From JANLQX01 sp043775075 (GTDB lineage: Bacteria; Actinomycetota; Acidimicrobiia; Acidimicrobiales; JANYDT01), in NCBI GenBank assembly GCA_043775075.1, contig JAYVSS010000230.1, positions 1 through 47,182 of the forward strand: a stretch of DNA of 47,182 bases, written 5' to 3'. The first letter of the stretch is position 1. Every line of letters begins with the position of its first letter. A program made the position numbers and the translations under genes. Below, one piece after another: positions 1-6,871 of this stretch. A model generated the notes under the pieces. It ran no database searches. It was not told the DNA's origin and saw only the letters and a list, made by a program, of their open reading frames with translations.

Positions 1-1357
1 GAACCGCGACCTTGAGGTCGGCCTCGTCCTGGACCGTCATCGACGGGATGGCGAGGTTGGTATCGGGCAGATTGATGCCTTTGCCACCGCGAAGGCGCAC
101 GCCGCCAGGTCGGGCGTCGATGATCCGCAAGCCGAGTTCCGCGTCGCTGCGCGACTCGATGATCGCGCCGATCTTGCCGTCGTCGAACCACACGTGGTGT
201 CCGATTTCGGCGTGGTCGAAGACCTCCGGCAGGGTGCAGGAGACCCGCGCCGATCTACCTCGGGGGATCCACGGCTCGTCCGGCTTGCGGGTGAGCACGA
301 GCGCGTCGCCGACGGCCAGGGTGACGAAGGGGTCTTGGGTCGGCAGGAGACCGACGAGGGCTTTGCGCGGCTTGCCGGGGCCGTTCAGATTCAAGGTCAC
401 GCCGCTCTCGAAGTACGTCGTCTTCATCACTTCGGCGAGTACCCCCTGTTTGTCGACGTGAAGCACCCGGATCCGGCGCTTTGCATCTCGCGCATCGAGC
501 AGGTGGATCGTGTGGTTGACGCGGCACGACGCCAGCCACGCCTCGTCGTCAACCGGGATGGCGACGGCATCGATCGATGGGGACACCCCGGGTGAGACCG
601 GTGGGTGAAGCCACACAAGTGCCGGTGCCAGCACGACACCCCGGGAGTCGCGGCGGGGTGCGACCCGAAGCACCGCCGCCCCTGGCGGCAACACGCCCGT
701 TCGCAACTTGGGCCCGGCGAGATCCATCGCAACGAGGCACGGATGACCGGTCGCGACCGCTGCTGCGCGAACGTGCTCAGCCATCGCCTTCCAGTCGGCG
801 GCACTGTCGTGGGCGCAGTTGATGCGTGCCACGTCCATGCCCGCGCCAACGAGCTCACCGGCGAGCGTCTTGTCGGTAGCGGCCTTGGCCGGCAACGTCA
901 CCATGACCCGCGTGACCCGGCCGGCAGCGAGCGAACCGAGCAACAGATCAGCGTTGTCCTCGAGCCGAGGCGCATGTCCAGCGAAAGGCCGGGTGTCTCC
1001 TGTTCCGGCCAGTCCCTCCAGGCGACGCAGCACGTCCAGCACGGCATCGAGCGACGCCAGTACGTGGGCCTCGCAGCGCCCGAGCGATGAAAGCCCAAGG
1101 CTCGCGAGCTCCTCCTGCACGGCGCGCAGGTCATGGCGTCGAAGGGCCACGTAGTGCACGAGGTTCCGGGCGCTCTCGGCTCGACTCGGGCGGACCTTGG
1201 CGAGGAGGCGGGCGAACTCGGTTTCGGCTGCGACGCAGTTCGCCCGGAGCTCTTCGAGAGATTCGAGCAATGCCCCTTCCCTATTGGTCGGGCCCGACCG
1301 TCTGCTCGCCTTCGACTGCATTGCCACCCCGTCCTTGACCACATGGTCGTCGCTCAC
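1..1357 (-). CDS. Pyruvate kinase, 5' part (runs off the left edge)
   Basis: Pyruvate kinase converts phosphoenolpyruvate and ADP to pyruvate and ATP in the cytoplasm. Translated from a GTG at 1357, the frame stays open for 452 codons to the window edge. After about 130 mostly helical residues come the first barrel strands: VMVTLP, then ARINCAHD (family form RLNFSHG), then AMDLAGPKLRTG (family form DLQGPKIRTG). The inserted B-domain-like stretch follows, and GAIIES and GGKGINLP near the edge match the return to the barrel. The catalytic C-terminal half is outside the window. The long N-terminal extension is unusual next to classical enzymes, which begin almost directly with the barrel, so this may be a divergent paralogue rather than the main glycolytic enzyme. 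The start is uncertain; only a weak GGGAG precedes the GTG. Confidence 0.8.
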   Translation of the reverse strand, partial: MSDDHVVKDGVAMQSKASRRSGPTNREGALLESLEELRANCVAAETEFARLLAKVRPSRAESARNLVHYVALRRHDLRAVQEELASLGLSSLGRCEAHVLASLDAVLDVLRRLEGLAGTGDTRPFAGHAPRLEDNADLLLGSLAAGRVTRVMVTLPAKAATDKTLAGELVGAGMDVARINCAHDSAADWKAMAEHVRAAAVATGHPCLVAMDLAGPKLRTGVLPPGAAVLRVAPRRDSRGVVLAPALVWLHPPVSPGVSPSIDAVAIPVDDEAWLASCRVNHTIHLLDARDAKRRIRVLHVDKQGVLAEVMKTTYFESGVTLNLNGPGKPRKALVGLLPTQDPFVTLAVGDALVLTRKPDEPWIPRGRSARVSCTLPEVFDHAEIGHHVWFDDGKIGAIIESRSDAELGLRIIDARPGGVRLRGGKGINLPDTNLAIPSMTVQDEADLKVAV

Positions 1358-1440
1358 AACCTACGCAGTGCTCCCGGCGCCCAAGCCAACCGTCCATGTC
1401 CGCCCGATGAACCGGCGGACAACAGTTGCCATGTGATGAT

Positions 1441-2313
1441 TCAGACGTCGACGAGTTTGCTTCGGGCGATGTTCTCGGCTTGTTCGACGGGGGCACCGAA
1501 ACGCATCACCCGTCCCCCGAAGGCGACCGAGAGCAACGCGAACCACGCCCACCCGAGGAAGAGGCCCGCTACGACGTCCGTCAGCCAGTGCACCCCGAGG
1601 AGGACCCGGGTGCTGGCCACGGCAACGGCAATTCCGGTTGCGGCGCCGCCGAGAACGGCCTTGGTGTTCGTCGAACGCCGCCGGCCCAGTATGAGTGCGA
1701 AGACTGCGTAGGACGCGGCTGACGCGGCGGCGTGGCCCGACGGGAACGAGGTCCCGGCGAAGCCAGTCAGTTGCGCGATGTTTGGGCGGGCCCGATCGAC
1801 CGTGAACTTGATGAGATTGGTTACGGCGAATTGTCCGCCCACGACGAGGACGAGCATCGGGACGACCGAACGGCGGAGTTTGCGATGGAACTCGATTGCG
1901 GCGACGACGAGGGATAGTGCGGCAACGGTGGGGTAGCCGCCGAGCAGGCTGATGAGCTTGAGTCCGCTCGTCGACCACGGTGTGGCGTGGTTTGCTCCCC
2001 ATGTGGCGAAACGCAGATCGAAGGCGGCAAGGCCCCGGTTGGTGCGGACCATTTCGAGGATGACGCCGAACGTAGACGCCGAGACGACGACGATGCCGAC
2101 TGCCGCGCTGAGGAGCAGCCCGGTTTCGGTGGCCGGGTCAAGGCGGGACCGCAACATCGACCGCAAACGCGGGTGTCGAACCATTTCGTCGACGACGGTG
2201 GCCGAAGTGACGTGAGGCGCTGCCGGGTCGCGGTGCGGCCATCGACGAATGGCGAGCAAGACCGCCGCCGCAGGCGGTATGGCGACCAGAGGAACAACGA
2301 GCAAGGGGCCCAC
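1441..2313 (-). CDS. PAP2-family membrane phosphatase
   Basis: A 290-residue integral membrane phosphatase of the PAP2 (type 2 phosphatidic acid phosphatase) family. Such enzymes dephosphorylate lipid phosphates such as phosphatidate or undecaprenyl pyrophosphate at the outer membrane face. All three signature motifs are present: K169-x6-R176-P177, PSGH at 191-194, and R236-x5-H242-x3-D246. Several hydrophobic segments surround them. The start is a GTG at 2313. It is divergent from the next PAP2 gene (42 bp between starts), so the two probably share a control region. The exact substrate cannot be read from the sequence. The diacylglycerol-kinase-like gene nearby fits lipid phosphate turnover. 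Confidence 0.9.
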   Translation of the reverse strand: MGPLLVVPLVAIPPAAAVLLAIRRWPHRDPAAPHVTSATVVDEMVRHPRLRSMLRSRLDPATETGLLLSAAVGIVVVSASTFGVILEMVRTNRGLAAFDLRFATWGANHATPWSTSGLKLISLLGGYPTVAALSLVVAAIEFHRKLRRSVVPMLVLVVGGQFAVTNLIKFTVDRARPNIAQLTGFAGTSFPSGHAAASAASYAVFALILGRRRSTNTKAVLGGAATGIAVAVASTRVLLGVHWLTDVVAGLFLGWAWFALLSVAFGGRVMRFGAPVEQAENIARSKLVDV

Positions 2314-2355
2314 GACTGATGTTTACCCTCGAAAGACGGCGGGTAAACAACGACC

Positions 2356-3132
2356 ATGACCAGCTCGCCGGCCGCACGTCCGTCGCCGCACTCCCACGCC
2401 GAATCGCCCTCAGCGTCCTCATACGAGGTTGACCGTGCGTCGTCGGATTGGCGATGGAACGACTTCGCCGCTCGGGTCGTGATCATGTATGTCGTCACGA
2501 GCATTCTTCTTATCGGTGTCGGCCTTCTCATCGTTCACCCGCTTGGCGGTTCGGGGCTCGTTCATTGGGATGAGGGTGTGGTGCGGTGGTTTGCCAATCA
2601 TCGGACTTCGCGTCTTACGACGTTGTCTGCGTTCTGGTCGAAGTCGGGCGATGCGCCATCGATTGTGGCCGTCGGCGTCGTCGTCGCAATCTTCCTTGGA
2701 GTGCGGCGGCACTGGCGTGAGATGTTCGTTCTGGCCATGATCCTGGCGGTCGAACTCGGGACGTTTCTGACGATCTCGTATGCGGTCGGGCGAAAACGAC
2801 CCACCGTGGCGCATTTGGGATCGGTGCCGAGCACCGGCAGCTTCCCTTCAGGCCACATCGCCGCAACGATCGTGCTGTACGGGTTCATCGCGGTGATGCT
2901 CCACCGCTTCGCCGTACCGGCATTCCTGCAGGCGATGGCGCTGTTGTGGACCGTTGTTGCCGCCATTTCCGTCGGATGGGCACGGATGTACCGAGGCATG
3001 CATCACCCGCTCGATGTGGCCGCCGGTGCGGTCGTGGGTATTGCCGTGCTCGGCGGGTTCGTACTCGCACTGCGGACCACGAGTTGTGTTGATGAGCCCT
3101 TCAGACATTCAACAACAGGAGTTTCCTCATGA
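2356..3132 (+). CDS. PAP2-family membrane phosphatase, second copy
   Basis: A 258-residue PAP2 protein with about 40 polar residues before the first membrane segment. PSGH (164-167) and R210-x5-H216-x3-D220 are intact. In the first motif the usual lysine of K-x6-RP is a serine (S141 before R148-P149), although a basic GRKRP run is kept. Activity is therefore likely but could be altered. It overlaps the next gene by ATGA, so this phosphatase and the lipid kinase-like protein are probably translated together. A kinase and phosphatase acting on related lipids is a sensible pairing. It differs clearly in sequence from its divergent neighbour, so it is not a recent duplication. Confidence 0.9.
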   Translation: MTSSPAARPSPHSHAESPSASSYEVDRASSDWRWNDFAARVVIMYVVTSILLIGVGLLIVHPLGGSGLVHWDEGVVRWFANHRTSRLTTLSAFWSKSGDAPSIVAVGVVVAIFLGVRRHWREMFVLAMILAVELGTFLTISYAVGRKRPTVAHLGSVPSTGSFPSGHIAATIVLYGFIAVMLHRFAVPAFLQAMALLWTVVAAISVGWARMYRGMHHPLDVAAGAVVGIAVLGGFVLALRTTSCVDEPFRHSTTGVSS

Positions 3133-4073
3133 AAGAGTCAAAGGTGGTGCACGACCAACCGGTCATGGCGCGCATCGCGGTGATCGCTCATACGGACAAG
3201 GTCCTGGGCGGGGGTCTGAATGAGCTTCGGACCGTGCTCGGCGAATTCGGGGTGCGCGAACCCCTGTGGTCGGAGGTGGACAAGAGCCGAAAGGCCCCGA
3301 AGCGCGTCCGCGCCGCTATCGACGCGGGGGCCGAGCTTCTGATCGTGTGGGGCGGCGATGGGATGGTCCAGCAGTGCGCCAGCGTGGCCGCCGGGTCGAA
3401 CGTGCCGATGGCCATCCTCCCGGCCGGGACGGCCAATCTGCTGGCGACGAACCTGGGGATCCCGACAGACATTGGCGAGGCCGTGAAGATTGCGCTGCAC
3501 GGCGTTCGTCATCCCATCGACGTCGGAACGATGAACGGCGAGACGTTTGCCGTGATGGCCGGCGCGGGCTTCGACGGTGCCATGATCGCCGATGTTGACG
3601 GCGCCACCAAGGAACGACTCGGGCGGGTTGCTTACGTGCGGGGGAGCGTCAAGGCAATGGCGGCGAAACGCACCAAGGTGAAGATCCGAGTCGACGGAGA
3701 ACCGTGGTTTGATGGCCCGGCTAGCTGCGTTCTCATCGGCAATGTCGGCACCGTCATCGGCGGGCTACGGGTGTTCGAGACGGCTTCCCCGACCGACGGG
3801 CTCCTCGACGTCGGGGTGATAAGTGCCGAGGGCCGCTTGCAATGGCTGCGGGTTCTCGGCCGCGTGGTCGGACATGGAGACGTCGATAAGTCACCGCTTG
3901 TCCAGTCGACCAAGGCCCACAAGATCGACGTTCACTTCGCCGACAAGCTCCGCTACGAACTCGACGGCGGAGCACGGACCATGACACGCGATTTGAAAGT
4001 ACGCGTACGACCCGGCGCACTGATTGTCTGTGTCCCGCAACCACCGATCGACGTCGCCCCGATCGATCGGTGA
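3129..4073 (+). CDS. Diacylglycerol kinase-like (DAGK catalytic domain) protein
   Basis: A 314-residue cytoplasmic enzyme of the DAGK/sphingosine kinase/NAD kinase superfamily, which phosphorylates diacylglycerol or a related lipid with ATP. The N-terminal nucleotide-binding half carries GGDGMVQQ (75-82) and PAGTANLLA (98-106), the standard GGDGT and GTGNxxA motifs. The C-terminal beta-rich half contains the expected DVGTMNGE and DGLLDVGVIS stretches. The length is normal for the YegS/DagK group. The ATG overlaps the stop of the upstream PAP2 gene (ATGA), which fixes the start. The lipid substrate is inferred from the family only. Confidence 0.88.
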   Translation: MKESKVVHDQPVMARIAVIAHTDKVLGGGLNELRTVLGEFGVREPLWSEVDKSRKAPKRVRAAIDAGAELLIVWGGDGMVQQCASVAAGSNVPMAILPAGTANLLATNLGIPTDIGEAVKIALHGVRHPIDVGTMNGETFAVMAGAGFDGAMIADVDGATKERLGRVAYVRGSVKAMAAKRTKVKIRVDGEPWFDGPASCVLIGNVGTVIGGLRVFETASPTDGLLDVGVISAEGRLQWLRVLGRVVGHGDVDKSPLVQSTKAHKIDVHFADKLRYELDGGARTMTRDLKVRVRPGALIVCVPQPPIDVAPIDR

Positions 4074-4111
4074 CGCCGACCGTAAGCGACGCAACCGATA
4101 CCGGTGTACCG

Positions 4112-4174
4112 GGCTTAGAGGGCTCAGAGGGCTCAGAGGGCGGTGAGGGCTTAGAGGGCTTAGAGGGCTTAGAG
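4112..4174. repeat. 9-bp tandem repeat at the 3' end of two convergent genes
   Basis: Seven back-to-back 9-bp units, consensus GGCTTAGAG with variants GGCTCAGAG and one GGCGGTGAG; an eighth, diverged unit follows. The stop codon of the PhoD-like gene (TAA, minus strand) lies in the seventh unit. Because the period is a multiple of three, most further units give another in-frame stop (TAA, TAA, then TGA, TGA, TAA). Confidence 0.9.
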
Positions 4175-5830
4175 GGCGGTGTCTATGACCATTTCAAGGA
4201 TGTGGTTACCGTCATTGTCGGTTCTTGCCCGCTCAATCACCACGTGCATTTCCCGTCCTTGGATGGTGAGCAGACCCATCTCGTTGGCGAACTCCGGCCC
4301 TTGGGTGATGGTCCACGACGCCCGCTGTCTCTTGGCACCGATGCTGCGAGTCATGAGGCCACCAATCCCTCTGCCGACCCGGCTGACGGCGAAGCGCATC
4401 ACCCGTCGGTGCCGGCGAGCGAGCGAGTTCCGGATCGGTGAGCTGACGATCTGGTACACCCGGCTGGCGGCACGCTCGGTGGCCAAGTCGTGGACCGGTG
4501 CGTCGTCGAAGGAGGCCGCCGCGACGAAGCTGAAGTGGATATCACCTGAGAGGATCGAAATGGTGGCCGGGCTCTGCGGTCCGGTGCGGATGTCGTCGAT
4601 CATCGTTAGAAGCCGGCGGAGGGAGGGCTCAAATGCCGGCCAGTCTTCGAGATCGAGAGCACGGCGAAGCCACTCGGAGCCATGGCCAATCAGCGATCCC
4701 CATCGCCCGTCGCAGAGGGCCGCGTTCCATTCCTGGAAGCCGTGCAGACCACCGGGCACCATCACCGGCAGCGACGTGCCGAGCAGAAGGTGGTCGGCCT
4801 CCACCCTCGCCTGCTCCTCGACCCAAGCCCATTCTTCCGCGCCGATCATCGCCCGTTCGGGTTCGAGGTTGCGACCGTTGCGGCAGTCGATGACGACGAG
4901 CCGGGTTCGGTCCAGTTGGCGGGCGTAGCTGAATCGGTAGCCGCCCTCAATGGGGGTGAGGCGTTCAGACTCCTGCGCCCACTCGCGCAGGTAGGGGAGG
5001 CCGTCACCGCCGCGCTGAAGGCGATCGAGCATGCCCTCGGCCCGGATCTCCTCCGGTGACAGGTTCCCGAGGTGCTGGTAGATCCAGTAGGAGATCAGCC
5101 CGCCGATGATGTGGTCGTTCCACCACGGCAGCGCCCTCGTTTTGCGTACCCACGACTCCGAGATGTTCCAGTCGTCGATCATGTCGTGATCGTCGAAGAT
5201 CATGGCGCTCGGCACCACTGACAACACCCAGCGTTCCACGTCGGGTTGCCACGCTTCCTGGTAGAGCCACGTGTACTCCTCGAACCCGCCCACCATCTCG
5301 GGCGGTGTGGTGTCATCAGGTGATCGATCGCGCATACGCTCCATCGTTCCGGGCGACGGCTCATCGGCGTAGACCTGGTCACCGAGGAGCAGCAGGAGTT
5401 GCGGCCATTCCTCCGGATCCTGTTTAAGCATGCGAAGGCCGTGGGCCCGCAGCGAGTCGACGCCCTTACCTTTCGGGTCCTCGGTCGGCGACCTGGTCCA
5501 AGGTTCCTCGTGCGGGGCCGCGGCTCGACACGAACCGAACAGCAACCGCAGCGGACCGCGCTGTCCAAGGGTCCGAATCACACTTGGGGGCATCACACTG
5601 ATTGCCGGTGGCCAGCATCTCGAACCGTCTACCTGGACCGTGTACTCGGTGGTCGTGCCCGGCGTGAGACCCTCGATGATGACCAGGGCGTAGTGATGGG
5701 CGGCGACCTCGAACGTCGATGCGACGGCGCCAAGGATCTCGATCCTCGCCGGTCGATCGGTCTCGACGAAGATCGTCGCCGAGCGCTCGGTGACGTGGCG
5801 CAGCATGGGTCCGACAACGATCTCCGTCAC
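4169..5830 (-). CDS. PhoD-like metallophosphatase
   Basis: A 553-residue protein of the alkaline phosphatase D / PhoD-like metallophosphatase family, hydrolysing phosphate mono- or diesters with bound metals. An N-terminal beta-sandwich (about 1-85) precedes the catalytic domain. Metal-binding motifs seen are LLGDQVYADE (148-157), IFDDHDMIDDW (211-221) and SGDIHFS (428-434). No signal peptide or twin-arginine motif is visible, unlike classical secreted PhoD, so this member is probably cytoplasmic or the start is not the full one. It is divergent from the DUF1206 gene and convergent with the lipid kinase gene. Its stop codon sits inside a 9-bp tandem repeat. Confidence 0.88.
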   Translation of the reverse strand: MTEIVVGPMLRHVTERSATIFVETDRPARIEILGAVASTFEVAAHHYALVIIEGLTPGTTTEYTVQVDGSRCWPPAISVMPPSVIRTLGQRGPLRLLFGSCRAAAPHEEPWTRSPTEDPKGKGVDSLRAHGLRMLKQDPEEWPQLLLLLGDQVYADEPSPGTMERMRDRSPDDTTPPEMVGGFEEYTWLYQEAWQPDVERWVLSVVPSAMIFDDHDMIDDWNISESWVRKTRALPWWNDHIIGGLISYWIYQHLGNLSPEEIRAEGMLDRLQRGGDGLPYLREWAQESERLTPIEGGYRFSYARQLDRTRLVVIDCRNGRNLEPERAMIGAEEWAWVEEQARVEADHLLLGTSLPVMVPGGLHGFQEWNAALCDGRWGSLIGHGSEWLRRALDLEDWPAFEPSLRRLLTMIDDIRTGPQSPATISILSGDIHFSFVAAASFDDAPVHDLATERAASRVYQIVSSPIRNSLARRHRRVMRFAVSRVGRGIGGLMTRSIGAKRQRASWTITQGPEFANEMGLLTIQGREMHVVIERARTDNDGNHILEMVIDTAL

Positions 5831-5889
5831 GGTGGAATCCTATAGCGACGATGCGGTGCTTCCTCTTGTGAACCCGGATCGTCCGCCGC

Positions 5890-6786
5890 ATGTTTCGATG
5901 GCGTCGGACCAGGGCATCGGTGTCTATGCCATTAGTCTCCGGTGCCGGTCGAACCAGCGCTGCTGCGTTTTCCCGCGACCACCCGCTGCTCGTTGGCCTC
6001 GGCCGAGCCGGATGGTTCGTGAAGGGTCTCGTGTATCTGCTCGCCGGCGGGTTGGCCTTGATTGTGGTCGGACGTTCGTACGGTTCGAAACTGGTTAATG
6101 GACCCACGGAGGAGGCCAGTCCGACCGGTGCGATCAAGGAAGTGGCCAGCCTGGCCGGCGGACGGCTGCTCCTGGTTGTGCTTGCCGTAGGGCTGGTGTT
6201 CTATGCCGCCTGGCGCGTCGTCACTGCGGTGCTCCCCGGGAGCATGAGCGCCGAGGCGCTGGCCATGCGGATCGGCTACCTCGTCAGCGCCGTCATCTAC
6301 GCAACATTCAGTTTCACCGCGGTTTCGCTCGCTCGCCGTCCGACCCAGAACGCCGATGGGAACCAGAAGGTCACCGATATCAGCGGCCGACTGCTCGGAT
6401 CCACCGCAGGACGCTTCGTGCTCGGTGCGGCGGGAGCGATTGCCATCGGTGCCGGTCTGTACCGAACGGTGAAAGGGCTCCGTGGCGACGTGACCAACGA
6501 GCTCAACCTGGCCGGAATGTCCACGGCCCGGCGAACGCTAACAAAGCGACTCGGCATGATCGGCGAGATCGGGCGCGGCATCGCCATCGGACTCATCGGC
6601 TTTTTCCTTCTGCGGGCCGCCATCCACGTCAACGCGCAGGAAGCCACCGGGCTCGACGGAGCTCTCCACCGACTGACGAGCGACACATGGGGACGGGTGG
6701 TCGTGGCGATCATCGCCGTCGGATTCTTCCTTTACGGAATTCTCTGCATAGAGACGTTCAACCGCCGAACACTGCAAGCACCCTGA
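5890..6786 (+). CDS. DUF1206 membrane protein
   Basis: A 298-residue membrane protein matching DUF1206, an actinobacterial family built from three repeats of a two-helix unit. The unit beginning RAGWFVKGLVYLLAGGLAL (about residues 38-56) is typical. Related segments follow near 97-150 and 225-290. Function unknown. An alternative start is the ATG 12 codons downstream (5926), which would remove a basic leader. The next gene, an MgtA-like pump, begins shortly after, so the two may be co-transcribed; a link to ion homeostasis is only suggested by position. Confidence 0.8.
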   Translation: MFRWRRTRASVSMPLVSGAGRTSAAAFSRDHPLLVGLGRAGWFVKGLVYLLAGGLALIVVGRSYGSKLVNGPTEEASPTGAIKEVASLAGGRLLLVVLAVGLVFYAAWRVVTAVLPGSMSAEALAMRIGYLVSAVIYATFSFTAVSLARRPTQNADGNQKVTDISGRLLGSTAGRFVLGAAGAIAIGAGLYRTVKGLRGDVTNELNLAGMSTARRTLTKRLGMIGEIGRGIAIGLIGFFLLRAAIHVNAQEATGLDGALHRLTSDTWGRVVVAIIAVGFFLYGILCIETFNRRTLQAP

Positions 6787-6795
6787 AACAAGTGT

Positions 6796-6820
6796 CTTCG
6801 CCAGCGAAGGAGACGTCATA
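6796..6820 (+). promoter_or_regulatory. Strong Shine-Dalgarno inside a small hairpin before an ATA codon
   Basis: AAGGAG at 6807-6812 is followed after 5 nt by ATA at 6818-6820, in frame with the MgtA-like pump. CTTCG (6796-6800) can pair with CGAAG (6805-6809) across the loop CCAG, which would cover part of the ribosome binding site. The annotated GTG at 6872 has no comparable site upstream. Confidence 0.45.
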
Positions 6821-6871
6821 GCTGCGGACACGGTCACGCTGGCTGGCGCTGCGTCGCAGACGATCGAGCAG

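Noticed and set aside
4070..4441. Plus-strand open frame encoding a Gly-Leu-Glu repeat protein
   Set aside because: It is created by the 9-bp array and then runs antisense through the PhoD-like gene; no domain and no ribosome site.
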